A stretch of 64,000 nucleotides of DNA, taken from NCBI RefSeq assembly GCF_002261335.1, contig NZ_NEVL01000001.1, positions 62,001 through 126,000 of the forward strand, written 5' to 3'. The translations under genes and the position numbers were made by a program. Every line of letters starts with the position of its first letter. The stretch's first letter is position 1. The stretch is from Bordetella genomosp. 1 (lineage in GTDB: Bacteria > Pseudomonadota > Gammaproteobacteria > Burkholderiales > Burkholderiaceae_B). This document shows, one piece after another, positions 8,560 to 16,342 of this stretch. Below the pieces are notes generated by a model, which did not search any database, had not been told where the DNA came from, and worked only from the letters and a program-made list of their open reading frames with translations.

Positions 8560-9584
8560 TTGGCGGTCGACTTGGGTTCGCTGTCGACGACCTTGACGGT
8601 GAAGCTGCCGTCGAGGATGGCCTTCTGTTTGGCTTCGACCTTGGCCATCAGGTCGGCGGGCACCTTGCCGGCGAACGTGCCGAGCGGCGCGAGCTCCGAG
8701 CCCTTGAACTTCATCATCGAGTACTGGCCGTAGTCTTCGGCCTTGAAGTCGCCGGCCTTGACCTTGGCGAGGGCCTGCTCGATGGTGGGCTCCATGTTCC
8801 ACAGCGCCGAGGCCACGACGGTCTCAGGGTACTGGGCCTGGGTGTTGACCACGTTGCCGATGGCGAGCTTGCCGCGCTCCTTGGCCGCATCCGACACGCC
8901 GAAACGCTCGGCGTAGAGCACGTCCGCGCCCTTGTCGATCATGGCGAAGGCGGCTTCCTTGGCCTTCGGGGGATCGAACCACGAGCCGATGAAGGTCACG
9001 GTGAAGGTGACGTTCGGGTTGGTTTCCTTGGCGCCTTCCATGAAGGCCTGCATCAGGCGGTTCACTTCGGGAATCGGGTAGCCGCCGATCAGGCCGATCT
9101 TGCCCGACTTGCTCATGCCGCCGGCGATCATGCCGCTCAGATAGGCCGGCTCCTGGATGTAGTTGTCGAACACCGAGAAGTTGGGCTGGGCCGGCTTGCC
9201 CGAGGAACCCATCAGGAAGGCGGTCTTGGGGTAGTCCTTCGCGACCTTGCGGGCGGCCGCCTCGACCGCGAACGCTTCACCGACGATCAGGTTGTTGCCC
9301 TGCTCGGCGTACTGGCGCAGCACGCGCTCGTAGTCGGCGTTGGTGACGTTTTCCGAGAACACGTATTCGATCTCGCCCTTCTCCTTGGCGGCCGACAGCG
9401 CCTTGTGGATGCGCGACACCCACTGCTGTTCCACCGGCACCGTGTAGATGGCGGCGACCTTGGTCTTGGCCGGCGCCTGCGCGTGGGCGGTGGCGCCCAG
9501 CAGCACCAGGCTGACGGCCATGCCCAGCTTGAGCAGGCCGCGGCGCGCCATGCCCGGCGCGCGGGAGAGAGACGAGAGAGTCAT
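8556..9584 (-). CDS. BMP-family ABC transporter substrate-binding protein
   Basis: A 342-residue exported binding protein of the basic-membrane-protein (PnrA/BmpA) family, which binds nucleosides or nucleobase-like ligands in the periplasm. The N-terminus has an arginine-rich region, a hydrophobic stretch and a likely signal peptidase site after TAHAQA (near residue 36); there is no lipobox cysteine. Mature-part landmarks are KVAAIYTVPVEQQWV and GLIGGYPIPEVNR. It is the first gene of the transporter-deaminase operon and overlaps the ATPase gene by ATGA. An AGGA ribosome site lies about 8 bases before the ATG. The linked deaminase suggests a base or nucleoside ligand. Confidence 0.9.
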   Translation of the reverse strand: MTLSSLSRAPGMARRGLLKLGMAVSLVLLGATAHAQAPAKTKVAAIYTVPVEQQWVSRIHKALSAAKEKGEIEYVFSENVTNADYERVLRQYAEQGNNLIVGEAFAVEAAARKVAKDYPKTAFLMGSSGKPAQPNFSVFDNYIQEPAYLSGMIAGGMSKSGKIGLIGGYPIPEVNRLMQAFMEGAKETNPNVTFTVTFIGSWFDPPKAKEAAFAMIDKGADVLYAERFGVSDAAKERGKLAIGNVVNTQAQYPETVVASALWNMEPTIEQALAKVKAGDFKAEDYGQYSMMKFKGSELAPLGTFAGKVPADLMAKVEAKQKAILDGSFTVKVVDSEPKSTAK

Positions 9585-9670
9585 CGAAGATTCCTAATGG
9601 GAGAAAGAGAGAGATGCAGAACGGGCCGGTACGGCCGGGCGGAGGCCGGCGGCAGCCTGCATTCTTAAAA

Positions 9671-9689
9671 GCAATATGTATGCCATTGC
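9671..9689. promoter_or_regulatory. Candidate operator: inverted repeat upstream of the BMP transporter operon
   Basis: A 19-bp sequence with perfect five-base arms (GCAAT and ATTGC) around a nine-base AT-rich centre, 87 to 105 bp before the start of the binding-protein gene and close to an AT-rich stretch (CTTTTAAGAA on the minus strand) that could carry the promoter. Its size and symmetry suit a GntR- or TetR-type dimeric regulator. No regulator gene sits beside the operon, so the regulator would be encoded elsewhere. The assignment rests on symmetry and position only. Confidence 0.35.
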
Positions 9690-9872
9690 CACGACGGGCG
9701 GCGGGCGGCGAAGGCCGCGCCCGATATCGGGGCATGACGCACCAGGATGGGAATTGTACGCACCGACGCGGTGCCTTGCCCACTGACGCCGCCCGACACG
9801 CCATCAGGGCTGTTGCGCCGCCGGCACGCGGGCGGGCCTAGAATGGCGAAGCGCTCAATTCCGGTTCCTCCC

Positions 9873-10859
9873 ATGCAAGACATCCTGACCCTGCTGCAGC
9901 AATACGGCGGCTGGCTCGTATTTTTCAACGTGCTGGTCGAACAGGCCGGCCTGCCCGTGCCGGCCTATCCGATGCTGATCGCCGCAGGCGCCGTCGCGGG
10001 CGGCGCGGGCGGCTGGATCGCCGCCTGGCTGGCGGCCGCGCTGGCCTGTCTGCTGGCCGATTCGGCCTGGTACCTGGCCGGGCGCCGTTACGGCGCGCGC
10101 CTGCTGGGCCTGGTGTGCAAGGTGTCGCTGTCGCAGGATTCCTGCATCCGCCAGACCCAGGGCCTCTATCTGCGCGTCGGTCCGCGCATCCTGCTGATCT
10201 CCAAATTCCTGCCCGGCGCCGGCGCGCTCGGCACCGTCATGGCCGGCCTCACGGGCACGCCCTACCGCCGTTTCGTGCTCTACGACCTGGCCGGCGCGCT
10301 GATCTGGTCGGGCTCGGCACTGCTCGTCGGTGCACTGTTTTCGAGCATCGTCAGCGACATCCTCGACGGCCTCGACCGCTATGGCGCGCTCGGCCTGGGC
10401 GTGATCGCCGCCGCCCTGGCGCTGTATCTCGGCTGGAAGGCGCTGCGGCGCTGGGTGCTGCTGCGCACGCTGCGCGTGATTCCGCGCCTGTCGGTCGAAG
10501 ACCTGCTGCAGTGGCGCGCCGACGGCCGCACCCCGGTCATCATCGACGTGCGCCCGGAGGCGGCCGGCGATTCCATCGCGCGGATCCCGGGGGCGATCGC
10601 GTTCGACGTGCGGGCGCCGCTCAAGGGCCTGGCCTTCCCCGAGGGCGCCGACCCGGGCGACACCCCCATCGTGGTCTATTGCGCCTGCCCCAACGAGATT
10701 TCGGCGGCGCGGCTGGCCACGCGCCTGCGCGCGGCCGGCTACACCCGCATCTGGGCGCTGCGCGGCGGCTACGACGCCTGGGCCAGCCTGGCCGCCCAGG
10801 CCAGCGCCGACGCCATGGTTCAAGCGCCGGACGAAGACGCCACCGCCCGGGCGCATTGA
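9873..10859 (+). CDS. DedA-family membrane protein fused to a rhodanese domain
   Basis: A 328-residue fusion. Residues 1 to about 200 are a DedA/SNARE-associated membrane domain with several hydrophobic spans and the family landmarks EQAGLPVPAYP, near the start, and ISKFLPGAGALGT, around residue 110. DedA proteins are linked to lipid flipping and proton-motive-force homeostasis. Residues about 205-310 are a rhodanese domain with an active-site-like loop containing cysteine (VVYCACPNE), expected on the cytoplasmic face. I chose the ATG at 9873 because it begins the DedA alignment; an upstream in-frame start would add unrelated residues. It is a single-gene unit divergent from the transporter operon. 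Confidence 0.87.
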   Translation: MQDILTLLQQYGGWLVFFNVLVEQAGLPVPAYPMLIAAGAVAGGAGGWIAAWLAAALACLLADSAWYLAGRRYGARLLGLVCKVSLSQDSCIRQTQGLYLRVGPRILLISKFLPGAGALGTVMAGLTGTPYRRFVLYDLAGALIWSGSALLVGALFSSIVSDILDGLDRYGALGLGVIAAALALYLGWKALRRWVLLRTLRVIPRLSVEDLLQWRADGRTPVIIDVRPEAAGDSIARIPGAIAFDVRAPLKGLAFPEGADPGDTPIVVYCACPNEISAARLATRLRAAGYTRIWALRGGYDAWASLAAQASADAMVQAPDEDATARAH

Positions 10860-10923
10860 GCGGTCGCGGCGCATAATGCCGCTGCAATCGCGGCACGGGC
10901 CGCGCAACGACAAGGGTGGAGAT

Positions 10924-11850
10924 ATGCGGATTCTGGTTCTGGGCGCCGGCGGTACCGGCGGTTACTTCGGCGGCCGTGCCGCGCAGGCGGGCGCCGACGT
11001 CACGTTTCTGGTGCGGCCCGCGCGCGCCGAGCGGCTGCGGGCCGAGGGCCTGCGCATCCAGAGCCCGCGCGGCGACGCGGTGGTGCCGGTGCAGATCGTC
11101 ACGGCCGACGCGCTCGAGCCCGGCTACGACGTCATCATCCTGAGCTGCAAGGCCTACGACCTGGACAGCGCCATCCAGGCGATCCGCCCGGCCGTGGGCG
11201 AGCACACCGCCGTGCTGCCCATCATGAACGGCGTGCTGCAGTACGACCTGCTCGACCGCGCGTTCGGCGCGCAGCGCGTCTACGGCGGCCTGTGCCAGAT
11301 CAACGCCACGCTCGGCAAGGACGGCGAGGTGATCCACATGGGCCAGCACGCCAATTTCGTGTTCGGCGAGCGCGCCGGCGAGGCGCGCAGCGCGCGCGCG
11401 GTCGCGCTCGACGCGGTGCTGTCCAAGGCCGATTTCAGCTGCCGCCTGAGCGACGAGATCTACCAGGACATCTGGGAAAAATACATGTTCCTGACCACGC
11501 TGGCCGCCGCCACCTGCCTGATGCGCGGCAGCGTGGGCCAGATCTGCTCGCAGCCCGACGGCGCGGTCTTCCTGCGCGAGCTGCTGCGCGAATCGCAGCA
11601 GGTCGCGGCCGCCTCCGGCTTCCCGGCGCGGCCCGCGGCCGAGGAGCACGCGCTCAAGGTGTTCACCGATCCCGCCCAGCCCATGACCGCATCGATGTTC
11701 CGCGACCTGCGCCAGGGCCTGCGCGTGGAGGCCGACCACATCGTCGGCGACATGATCGCGCGCGGCGCGCAGCAGGGCGTCGCCACGCCGCTGCTGCGCC
11801 TGGCCTACACCCATCTGCAGGTGTATCAGGCCCAGCGCGCCGCGGCCTGA
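10924..11850 (+). CDS. 2-dehydropantoate 2-reductase family protein (PanE/ApbA-like)
   Basis: A 308-residue NADP-dependent reductase of the ketopantoate reductase family. It opens with the dinucleotide motif LGAGGTGGYFGG (residues 5-16), keeps a lysine at LSCKAYD, and has a MNG segment (IMNGVLQYD) matching the conserved asparagine region. In the second domain the catalytic lysine is present (IWEKYMF), but the two asparagines that follow it in E. coli PanE are not (K+4 and K+8 are leucine and alanine). It may therefore reduce another 2-oxo acid rather than ketopantoate. The ATG at 10924 has a GGTGGAG ribosome site. It stands alone between DedA and a NAD(P)-binding gene. Confidence 0.85.
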   Translation: MRILVLGAGGTGGYFGGRAAQAGADVTFLVRPARAERLRAEGLRIQSPRGDAVVPVQIVTADALEPGYDVIILSCKAYDLDSAIQAIRPAVGEHTAVLPIMNGVLQYDLLDRAFGAQRVYGGLCQINATLGKDGEVIHMGQHANFVFGERAGEARSARAVALDAVLSKADFSCRLSDEIYQDIWEKYMFLTTLAAATCLMRGSVGQICSQPDGAVFLRELLRESQQVAAASGFPARPAAEEHALKVFTDPAQPMTASMFRDLRQGLRVEADHIVGDMIARGAQQGVATPLLRLAYTHLQVYQAQRAAA

Positions 11851-11994
11851 GCCGGGCTCGTGCGCCGTTGATTCGCATCATTTCGCGCAACAGTATGTCT
11901 GCTGCCCGGGGCTAGGCCAGCCCCGGCGGCGGGCATAGCATGGAACTTCCCGGCGCCCTCTTCCCTGCGGCGCCCAGCAGACGGAGTTCCTTCC

Positions 11995-12606
11995 ATGAAA
12001 GTCGCAGTCATCGGTATCAGCGGGCGCGTGGGCGCGCGCGTGGCGGACGAATTGTTGCGCCGTAATCATCAAGTCGTGGGCATTGCCCGCAAGCCCGCCG
12101 ACGTGGCGGCCCGTCCCGGCCTCGAGATGAAGGCGGGCGACGCCAACGATCCGGCCGCGCTGGCCGCGCTGATCCGGGGCGCCGACGCCGTCATCAGCGC
12201 AGGCCGCTTCCTGTCGCTGGGCGCCGAGCCCGTGCTGGCCGCCGTGCGCCAGGCCGGCGTGCCGCGCCTGTTGGTGGTCGGCGGCGCGGGCAGCCTCGAG
12301 ATCGCGCCGGGCAAGCGCCTGATCGACCTCCCCGAGTTCCCCGCCGAGTACAAGGCCGAGGCCAGCGCCGGCGCCGATTTCCTGCAGGCGCTGCGCGCCG
12401 AGTCGCAGATCGACTGGACCTTCCTCTCGCCCGCCGCGCTGTTCGAGCCGGGCGAGCGCACCGGCACGTTCCGCGTGGGCGGCGACCAGCTGCTGGCCGA
12501 TGCGCAGGGCAACAGCCACATCTCGATGGAGGACTACGCCATCGCGCTGGTCGACGAGCTCGAAGCGCCCAAGCATTCGCGGCGTCGCTTCAGCGTTGCG
12601 TACTGA
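11995..12606 (+). CDS. NAD(P)-binding protein, YwnB-type short-chain reductase-like
   Basis: A 203-residue protein of the NAD(P)H-binding (NmrA/YwnB-like) class. The N-terminal Rossmann motif is GISGRVGARVADELLRR (about residues 7-23), followed by an acidic ADAVISAGRF segment and LLVVGGAGSLE. There is no classical YxxxK active site, so it may be a redox sensor or a reductase with an atypical site. Its 3' end is followed within 25 bp by a strong stem-loop terminator, which makes it a single-gene unit. Confidence 0.8.
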   Translation: MKVAVIGISGRVGARVADELLRRNHQVVGIARKPADVAARPGLEMKAGDANDPAALAALIRGADAVISAGRFLSLGAEPVLAAVRQAGVPRLLVVGGAGSLEIAPGKRLIDLPEFPAEYKAEASAGADFLQALRAESQIDWTFLSPAALFEPGERTGTFRVGGDQLLADAQGNSHISMEDYAIALVDELEAPKHSRRRFSVAY

Positions 12607-12630
12607 CCGCAGCGCGCGCGCAAGCTGTCG

Positions 12631-12660
12631 GGCCGGCGCCTTGCGCCGGCCTTTTCTTTG
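12631..12660 (+). terminator. Rho-independent terminator after the NAD(P)-binding gene
   Basis: A GC-rich stem (GGCCGGCGC pairing with GCGCCGGCC around a TT-containing loop) followed by TTTTCTTTG. It lies 25 bp after the stop of the preceding gene and before the next operon. Confidence 0.85.
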
Positions 12661-12702
12661 TAAACTGGGCTGCCACTCTCCCATCGATGGCATCGGATCC
12701 GC

Positions 12703-13155
12703 ATGAAGTTCAAGACGCTGATTTTGGCCGCCGCCGCGGCGCTCTGCCTGGCGGGCGCCGCGCCGGTTTTTGCGCAGAACGCGCAACAGAACAAGGAAAC
12801 CGTGCTCGCCTTCTTCCGCCTGATGTTCCAGGAACACAAGGTCGAGGAGGCGGTGACGCGCTATGTGGACAGCCGCTACGTGCAGCACAACCCCTATCTC
12901 GATGACGGCGTGGGGCCGCTGACCGAATTCTTCATTCCCTATTTCGAACAGCACCCGCAGGCCAGCGCCGAGATCAAGCGCGTGATCGCCGAGGGCGACC
13001 TGGTGGTGATCCACAACCACTGGAAGGAAACGCCGGATGATCGCGGCCAGGCCGTGATCGACATCTTCCGCGTGGCCAATGGCAAGATCGTCGAGCACTG
13101 GGACGTGAGCCAGGAGATTCCCGAGAATCCCGCCAACCGCAACGGCATGTTCTGA
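12703..13155 (+). CDS. Exported NTF2-like (SnoaL-type) protein
   Basis: A 150-residue protein with a signal peptide (hydrophobic LILAAAAALCLAGAAPVFA, cleavage likely after FAQN, near residue 25) followed by a SnoaL/NTF2-like domain. Family landmarks are YVQHNP (near residue 65) and VEHWDVSQ (near residue 132). Members are small cone-shaped proteins acting as isomerases, hydrolases or binding modules, here probably in the periplasm. It is the first of three closely spaced genes, 7 bp before a flavin reductase gene. No active site can be assigned. Confidence 0.85.
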   Translation: MKFKTLILAAAAALCLAGAAPVFAQNAQQNKETVLAFFRLMFQEHKVEEAVTRYVDSRYVQHNPYLDDGVGPLTEFFIPYFEQHPQASAEIKRVIAEGDLVVIHNHWKETPDDRGQAVIDIFRVANGKIVEHWDVSQEIPENPANRNGMF

Positions 13156-13162
13156 GGCGCCC

Positions 13163-13759
13163 ATGACCGCCCCGTTCCCGACCTTCATGCAGCCGGTCGC
13201 GCTGCCGCGCAGCTACCTGCTGCTCAACCATGGCCCCACCGTGCTGGTGAGCGCCGCCCACGGCGGCGAGCAGAATGTGATGGCCGCGGCCTGGGCCATG
13301 CCGCTGGACTTCGACCCGCCCAAGATGCTGGTGGTGGTCGACAAGGGCACGCACACCCGCCACCTGATCGAGGCGTCGGGCGAGTTCGCGCTGTGCGTGC
13401 CGGCGCGCGAGCAGGCGCAGGCCACGCTCACCGCGGGCACGCTGTCCGGCCGCGACGGCGACAAGTTCGCGCGCAGCGGCCTGGCGCCGGTGCCGGCCTC
13501 GATCATCGGCGCGCCGCTGGTGGAAAACTGCCTGGCCTGGCTCGAGTGCAAGGTGATTCCCGAGCCGCACAACGAGCAGCGCTACGACCTCTTCATCGGC
13601 GAAGTGGTGGCGGCCTGGGCGGATGTGCGCGCGTTCTCCGGCAATCGCTGGCATTTCCCCGCGCCCGAGCGGCGCAGCATCCACTACGTCGCGGGCGGCA
13701 CCTTCTTCGCGACCGGCGACGCGTTCTCGCTCGCAGACCCCGCCGCCCCTCAGGAGTAA
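13163..13759 (+). CDS. Flavin reductase-like domain protein
   Basis: A 198-residue protein of the flavin reductase/FMN-binding split-barrel family. Landmarks are PTVLVSAAHGGEQNVMAAAW (about residues 25-45), the FMN-contacting DFDPPKMLVVVDK, and a C-terminal WHFPAPERRSIHYVAGG. Members supply reduced FMN to monooxygenases or act as oxidoreductases. It lies 7 bp after the NTF2-like gene and 2 bp before the deoxyribosyltransferase-like gene, so the three are probably cotranscribed. No partner monooxygenase is visible. Confidence 0.85.
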   Translation: MTAPFPTFMQPVALPRSYLLLNHGPTVLVSAAHGGEQNVMAAAWAMPLDFDPPKMLVVVDKGTHTRHLIEASGEFALCVPAREQAQATLTAGTLSGRDGDKFARSGLAPVPASIIGAPLVENCLAWLECKVIPEPHNEQRYDLFIGEVVAAWADVRAFSGNRWHFPAPERRSIHYVAGGTFFATGDAFSLADPAAPQE

Positions 13760-13761
13760 GC

Positions 13762-14253
13762 ATGCGCCGCATCTATCTGGCGGGATTCGATGTGTTTCGC
13801 GCCGATGCGGTGGCGCACGGCGAGCGGCTCAAGGCGCTGTGCCGCGAGCACGGCTTCGAGGGGCTCTACCCGCTCGACAACGCGCTGCCCGCCGAGCTGT
13901 CGGGCGATGCCGCCGCGGGCTGGATCTATCGCCAGAACGTGACGCTGATCCGCCGCGCCGACCTGGTGATGGCCAATCTCAACCCGTTTCGCGGCCACGA
14001 GCCCGACTCCGGCACTGCCTTCGAGGTCGGTTATGCGGTGGCGCTGGGCAAGCCCGTGTGGGCCTATACCGGCCAGGACCGGCCGCTGATCGAGCAGGTG
14101 CCCGGCACCGTGCGCGACGGCCTGCACGTCGATGCCGACGGCTACACGGTGGAAGATTTCGGCCGGCCGCTGAACCTCATGCTGGCGCAGAGCGCGCGCG
14201 TGGTCACGGGCGATGCGCGGGCCTGCCTGCGCAGCATGGCCGCCGCGGCCTGA
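13762..14253 (+). CDS. Nucleoside 2-deoxyribosyltransferase-family protein
   Basis: A 163-residue protein of the nucleoside 2-deoxyribosyltransferase fold. It starts with IYLAGFDVFR, has an NLNPFRGHEPDSGTAFEVG segment (about residues 73-92) with the aspartate and glutamate expected at the active site, and continues with GKPVWAY. The family swaps the base on 2'-deoxyribonucleosides or hydrolyses modified nucleotides. The ATG at 13762 has an AGGAG ribosome site that overlaps the end of the flavin reductase gene. It ends the three-gene operon; no terminator with a T-run follows. Confidence 0.85.
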   Translation: MRRIYLAGFDVFRADAVAHGERLKALCREHGFEGLYPLDNALPAELSGDAAAGWIYRQNVTLIRRADLVMANLNPFRGHEPDSGTAFEVGYAVALGKPVWAYTGQDRPLIEQVPGTVRDGLHVDADGYTVEDFGRPLNLMLAQSARVVTGDARACLRSMAAAA

Positions 14254-14305
14254 GCCGCGACGGGAGGCCGCTGGCGCGCGCTTGCGCGCACCGGCGGACC
14301 GGCCC

Positions 14306-14989
14306 TCAGGCGACCAGTTCGGCGTCCGCGGTCTGCGCCTGCGCGGCCAGGTGCTCGGCCAGCTCGGCGATGGTGAGCGCCACCAGGCCCTGGGCCGCGG
14401 CATAGCGCTCGAGCGCGGCGCCGCGCATCATGGTGCCATCGGGATTCATCAGTTCGCACAGCACGCCTGCCGGGCGCTGGCCCGCCAGCACGGCCAGGTC
14501 GACCGAGCCTTCGGTGTGGCCGCGGCGCGTGAGCACGCCACCCGGTTGCGCGCGCAACGGAAACACGTGGCCGGGGCTGACGATGTCGGCCGGATCGGCA
14601 TCGGCGGCGATGGCGGCGCGGATCGTGGTGACGCGATCGACGGCCGAAACGCCGGTGCTCACGCCTTCGCGCGCCTCGATCGACACGGTGAACGCGGTGC
14701 TGAAGCGGCTCTGGTTGCGCGTGACCATGGCCGGCAGGTCGAGCCGGTCGAGCACGTCGCCGGGCAGGCACAGGCAGACGATGCCGCTGCCGTCGCGGAT
14801 CAGCTGGGCCATCACGGGCACGGTGAGTTTGTCGGCGGCGACGATCAGGTCGGCTTCGTTCTCGCGATCGAAGTCGTCCATCAGGATCACGGGGCGGCCG
14901 ATGCGCAGGTGCTGCAACGCGCGTTCGAGGCGAACGGCGAAGGGCTGGGCGTATAGCGGGGAAACGGAGTTGCTTTGAAGCTGGGACAT
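14306..14989 (-). CDS. ribB: 3,4-dihydroxy-2-butanone-4-phosphate synthase
   Basis: A 227-residue RibB that converts ribulose 5-phosphate to 3,4-dihydroxy-2-butanone 4-phosphate, the precursor of the riboflavin xylene ring. Visible signatures are [11 protein letters not shown] (about residues 39-49), [10 protein letters not shown], and [12 protein letters not shown], holding the metal- and substrate-binding residues. It is the stand-alone form without the GTP cyclohydrolase II domain. It is preceded by an FMN riboswitch (15102-15257), so its expression should fall when FMN is plentiful. The other rib genes are not in the window. Confidence 0.95.
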   Translation of the reverse strand: MSQLQSNSVSPLYAQPFAVRLERALQHLRIGRPVILMDDFDRENEADLIVAADKLTVPVMAQLIRDGSGIVCLCLPGDVLDRLDLPAMVTRNQSRFSTAFTVSIEAREGVSTGVSAVDRVTTIRAAIAADADPADIVSPGHVFPLRAQPGGVLTRRGHTEGSVDLAVLAGQRPAGVLCELMNPDGTMMRGAALERYAAAQGLVALTIAELAEHLAAQAQTADAELVA

Positions 14990-15101
14990 TGAAACGCTCT
15001 CGCTGGTAGGTAAGGGGCGAAAAACGTTTCAGGGCTACATGACAGCCGGACGCAATGCACGACGAGCGGCCATACGCCGCCCGCGAGGGGATCGTGCCGG
15101 C

Positions 15102-15257
15102 ACATCTTCTCTCATCCGGACTGTGACCGTCGGCTCTGGCATCGCACCAGATCTGCTGACCCTGGCGCGCATCCACGGATGCATGCCAGGCGCTCGCGGG
15201 CTCGTCGCATTGCGCGACATACCGCCGGTGGGGAGTTTCGCCCCGCCCTGAAGACGT
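15102..15257 (-). promoter_or_regulatory. FMN riboswitch (RFN element) controlling ribB
   Basis: On the minus strand the leader carries the conserved RFN core. The 5' part has GGGCGGGGCGAAACTCCCC followed by ACCGGCGGT; the middle has GAGCCCGCGAGC; the 3' part has AGCCGACGGTCACAGTCCGG followed by GATGAGAGAAGATG. The closing stem P1 pairs ACGTCTTC (15250-15257) with GAAGATGT (15102-15109) through eight base pairs, one a G-U. It lies 112 nt before the ribB ATG and senses FMN. I did not find a clear T-run terminator between it and ribB, so control may be at translation initiation. Confidence 0.95.
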
Positions 15258-15265
15258 ACTGCATG

Positions 15266-15284
15266 GCCGTATCTCGGATACGGC
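15266..15284. promoter_or_regulatory. Palindrome between the ribB -10 box and the riboswitch
   Basis: GCCGTATCTCGGATACGGC has perfect eight-base arms around a three-base centre. It lies just downstream of a good minus-strand -10 box (TACAAT, 15292-15297), so it would sit at the very start of the ribB leader RNA. It could be a 5' hairpin stabilising the transcript or a protein operator. Confidence 0.5.
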
Positions 15285-15291
15285 TCAGACC

Positions 15292-15297
15292 ATTGTA
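15292..15297 (-). promoter_or_regulatory. Putative -10 box of the ribB leader
   Basis: TACAAT on the minus strand, a five-of-six match to the sigma-70 -10 box, with transcription expected to begin about 7 bases downstream, ahead of the FMN riboswitch. A matching -35 is not clear. Confidence 0.45.
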
Positions 15298-15357
15298 CGC
15301 CTGCCGGGCGGCGTGGCCGGAATACCCGCGTCGGCGCGAGGGGCGCCGACGCCGGGA

Positions 15358-16266
15358 TCAGGCTTGCGCGTCGCCGTCGGCGGCCTTCTTGGCCGCGCCT
15401 TTGCGCGGCGCGGCTTTCTTGGCTGCCGCCTTCTTCGCGGCGGCCTTCCTGGCCGGCGCGGCGGCGTCGGGCTGCGCGACGGCTTTCTTCGCGGCCTTCT
15501 TCGGCGCGGCCTTCTTTGCCGCTTTTTTCGGCGCGGCCTGCTGCGGCGCCGTCTCGGTCACCGCGTCCGCGACCGCGTCGGCGACCGCGTCTGCCGTGGC
15601 CTGCTTCGGGGCCGCCTTCTTCGGGGCCGCCTTTTTCGGTGCGGCCTTCTTCGGCGCGGGCTTTTCCGCCGGTTGCGCATCGACGCCGCCGGACGCCTCC
15701 CGCGCGGGCTCCACCTGCTTGCCGGTGCGGCGCTTGGCCGGCTTCTCGGCCAGCTTGCCGATCTGCTCGGCGTGGCGTTCCTGGGCCTTCTTCACGAGCT
15801 TCTTCGACAGCGCCAGCATGGTGTGGCGGCACGACGGCGTGCCGCACAGGCAGCGGTAGCCTTCCTGCAGCGACTTGGTGATCTTGCCGTCGAGCACGAG
15901 GCCGTAGTCATAGAACAGCTCTTCGCCCGCGGCGATCTCGCGCAGCGCCACGATGTAGACGCGCTTGCCGTGGCGGCCTTCCTGCGCTTCGCAGTTGGGC
16001 TCGCAGCAGTGGTTGATCCAGCGCGCGTCGTTGCCCTCGTCGCCGCCGTCGATCACCTTGCCCGAGCTGAGCGCGAAGAAGAAGGTGTGGAACGGATCGT
16101 CCGGATTGGTGGGGTGGCGACGGTCGGCCTCCGCCGCGCTGATGCGCGTGCCGCCGTACTCGATGATGCGGGTGCCGGCGGGAATCGTGCGCGCGGCGAA
16201 CACGCCGTTGCCGTGCAGCTTGGAGCGGCGCACGACGTGCCAGGGGTTGATGCGATCGGTGGTCAT
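15358..16266 (-). CDS. SET-domain protein-lysine methyltransferase with histone H1-like tail
   Basis: A 302-residue protein in two parts. Residues about 8-150 form a SET domain with post-SET cysteines: GNGVFAART near the start, NHCCEPNC (residues 85-92), YDYG (119-122), and CLCGTPSC (C139, C141, C146) for zinc. It should transfer methyl groups from S-adenosylmethionine to lysine side chains. From about residue 200 the chain is almost only lysine, alanine and proline in repeats such as KKAAPKKAAPKKAA, like the Bordetella/Burkholderia histone H1-like proteins, and should bind DNA. I chose the ATG at 16266 (MTTDRINPW); an upstream one would add ten residues. Its target is unknown; a nucleoid-associated protein is one idea. 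Confidence 0.88.
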   Translation of the reverse strand: MTTDRINPWHVVRRSKLHGNGVFAARTIPAGTRIIEYGGTRISAAEADRRHPTNPDDPFHTFFFALSSGKVIDGGDEGNDARWINHCCEPNCEAQEGRHGKRVYIVALREIAAGEELFYDYGLVLDGKITKSLQEGYRCLCGTPSCRHTMLALSKKLVKKAQERHAEQIGKLAEKPAKRRTGKQVEPAREASGGVDAQPAEKPAPKKAAPKKAAPKKAAPKQATADAVADAVADAVTETAPQQAAPKKAAKKAAPKKAAKKAVAQPDAAAPARKAAAKKAAAKKAAPRKGAAKKAADGDAQA

Positions 16267-16342
16267 GGGCGATGGGATTTTTGTGGCGTCGCGCACTGGC
16301 GATGGAGGGAAGCGGCGCGCACTGGCGACCGGTCAAGCGCGC

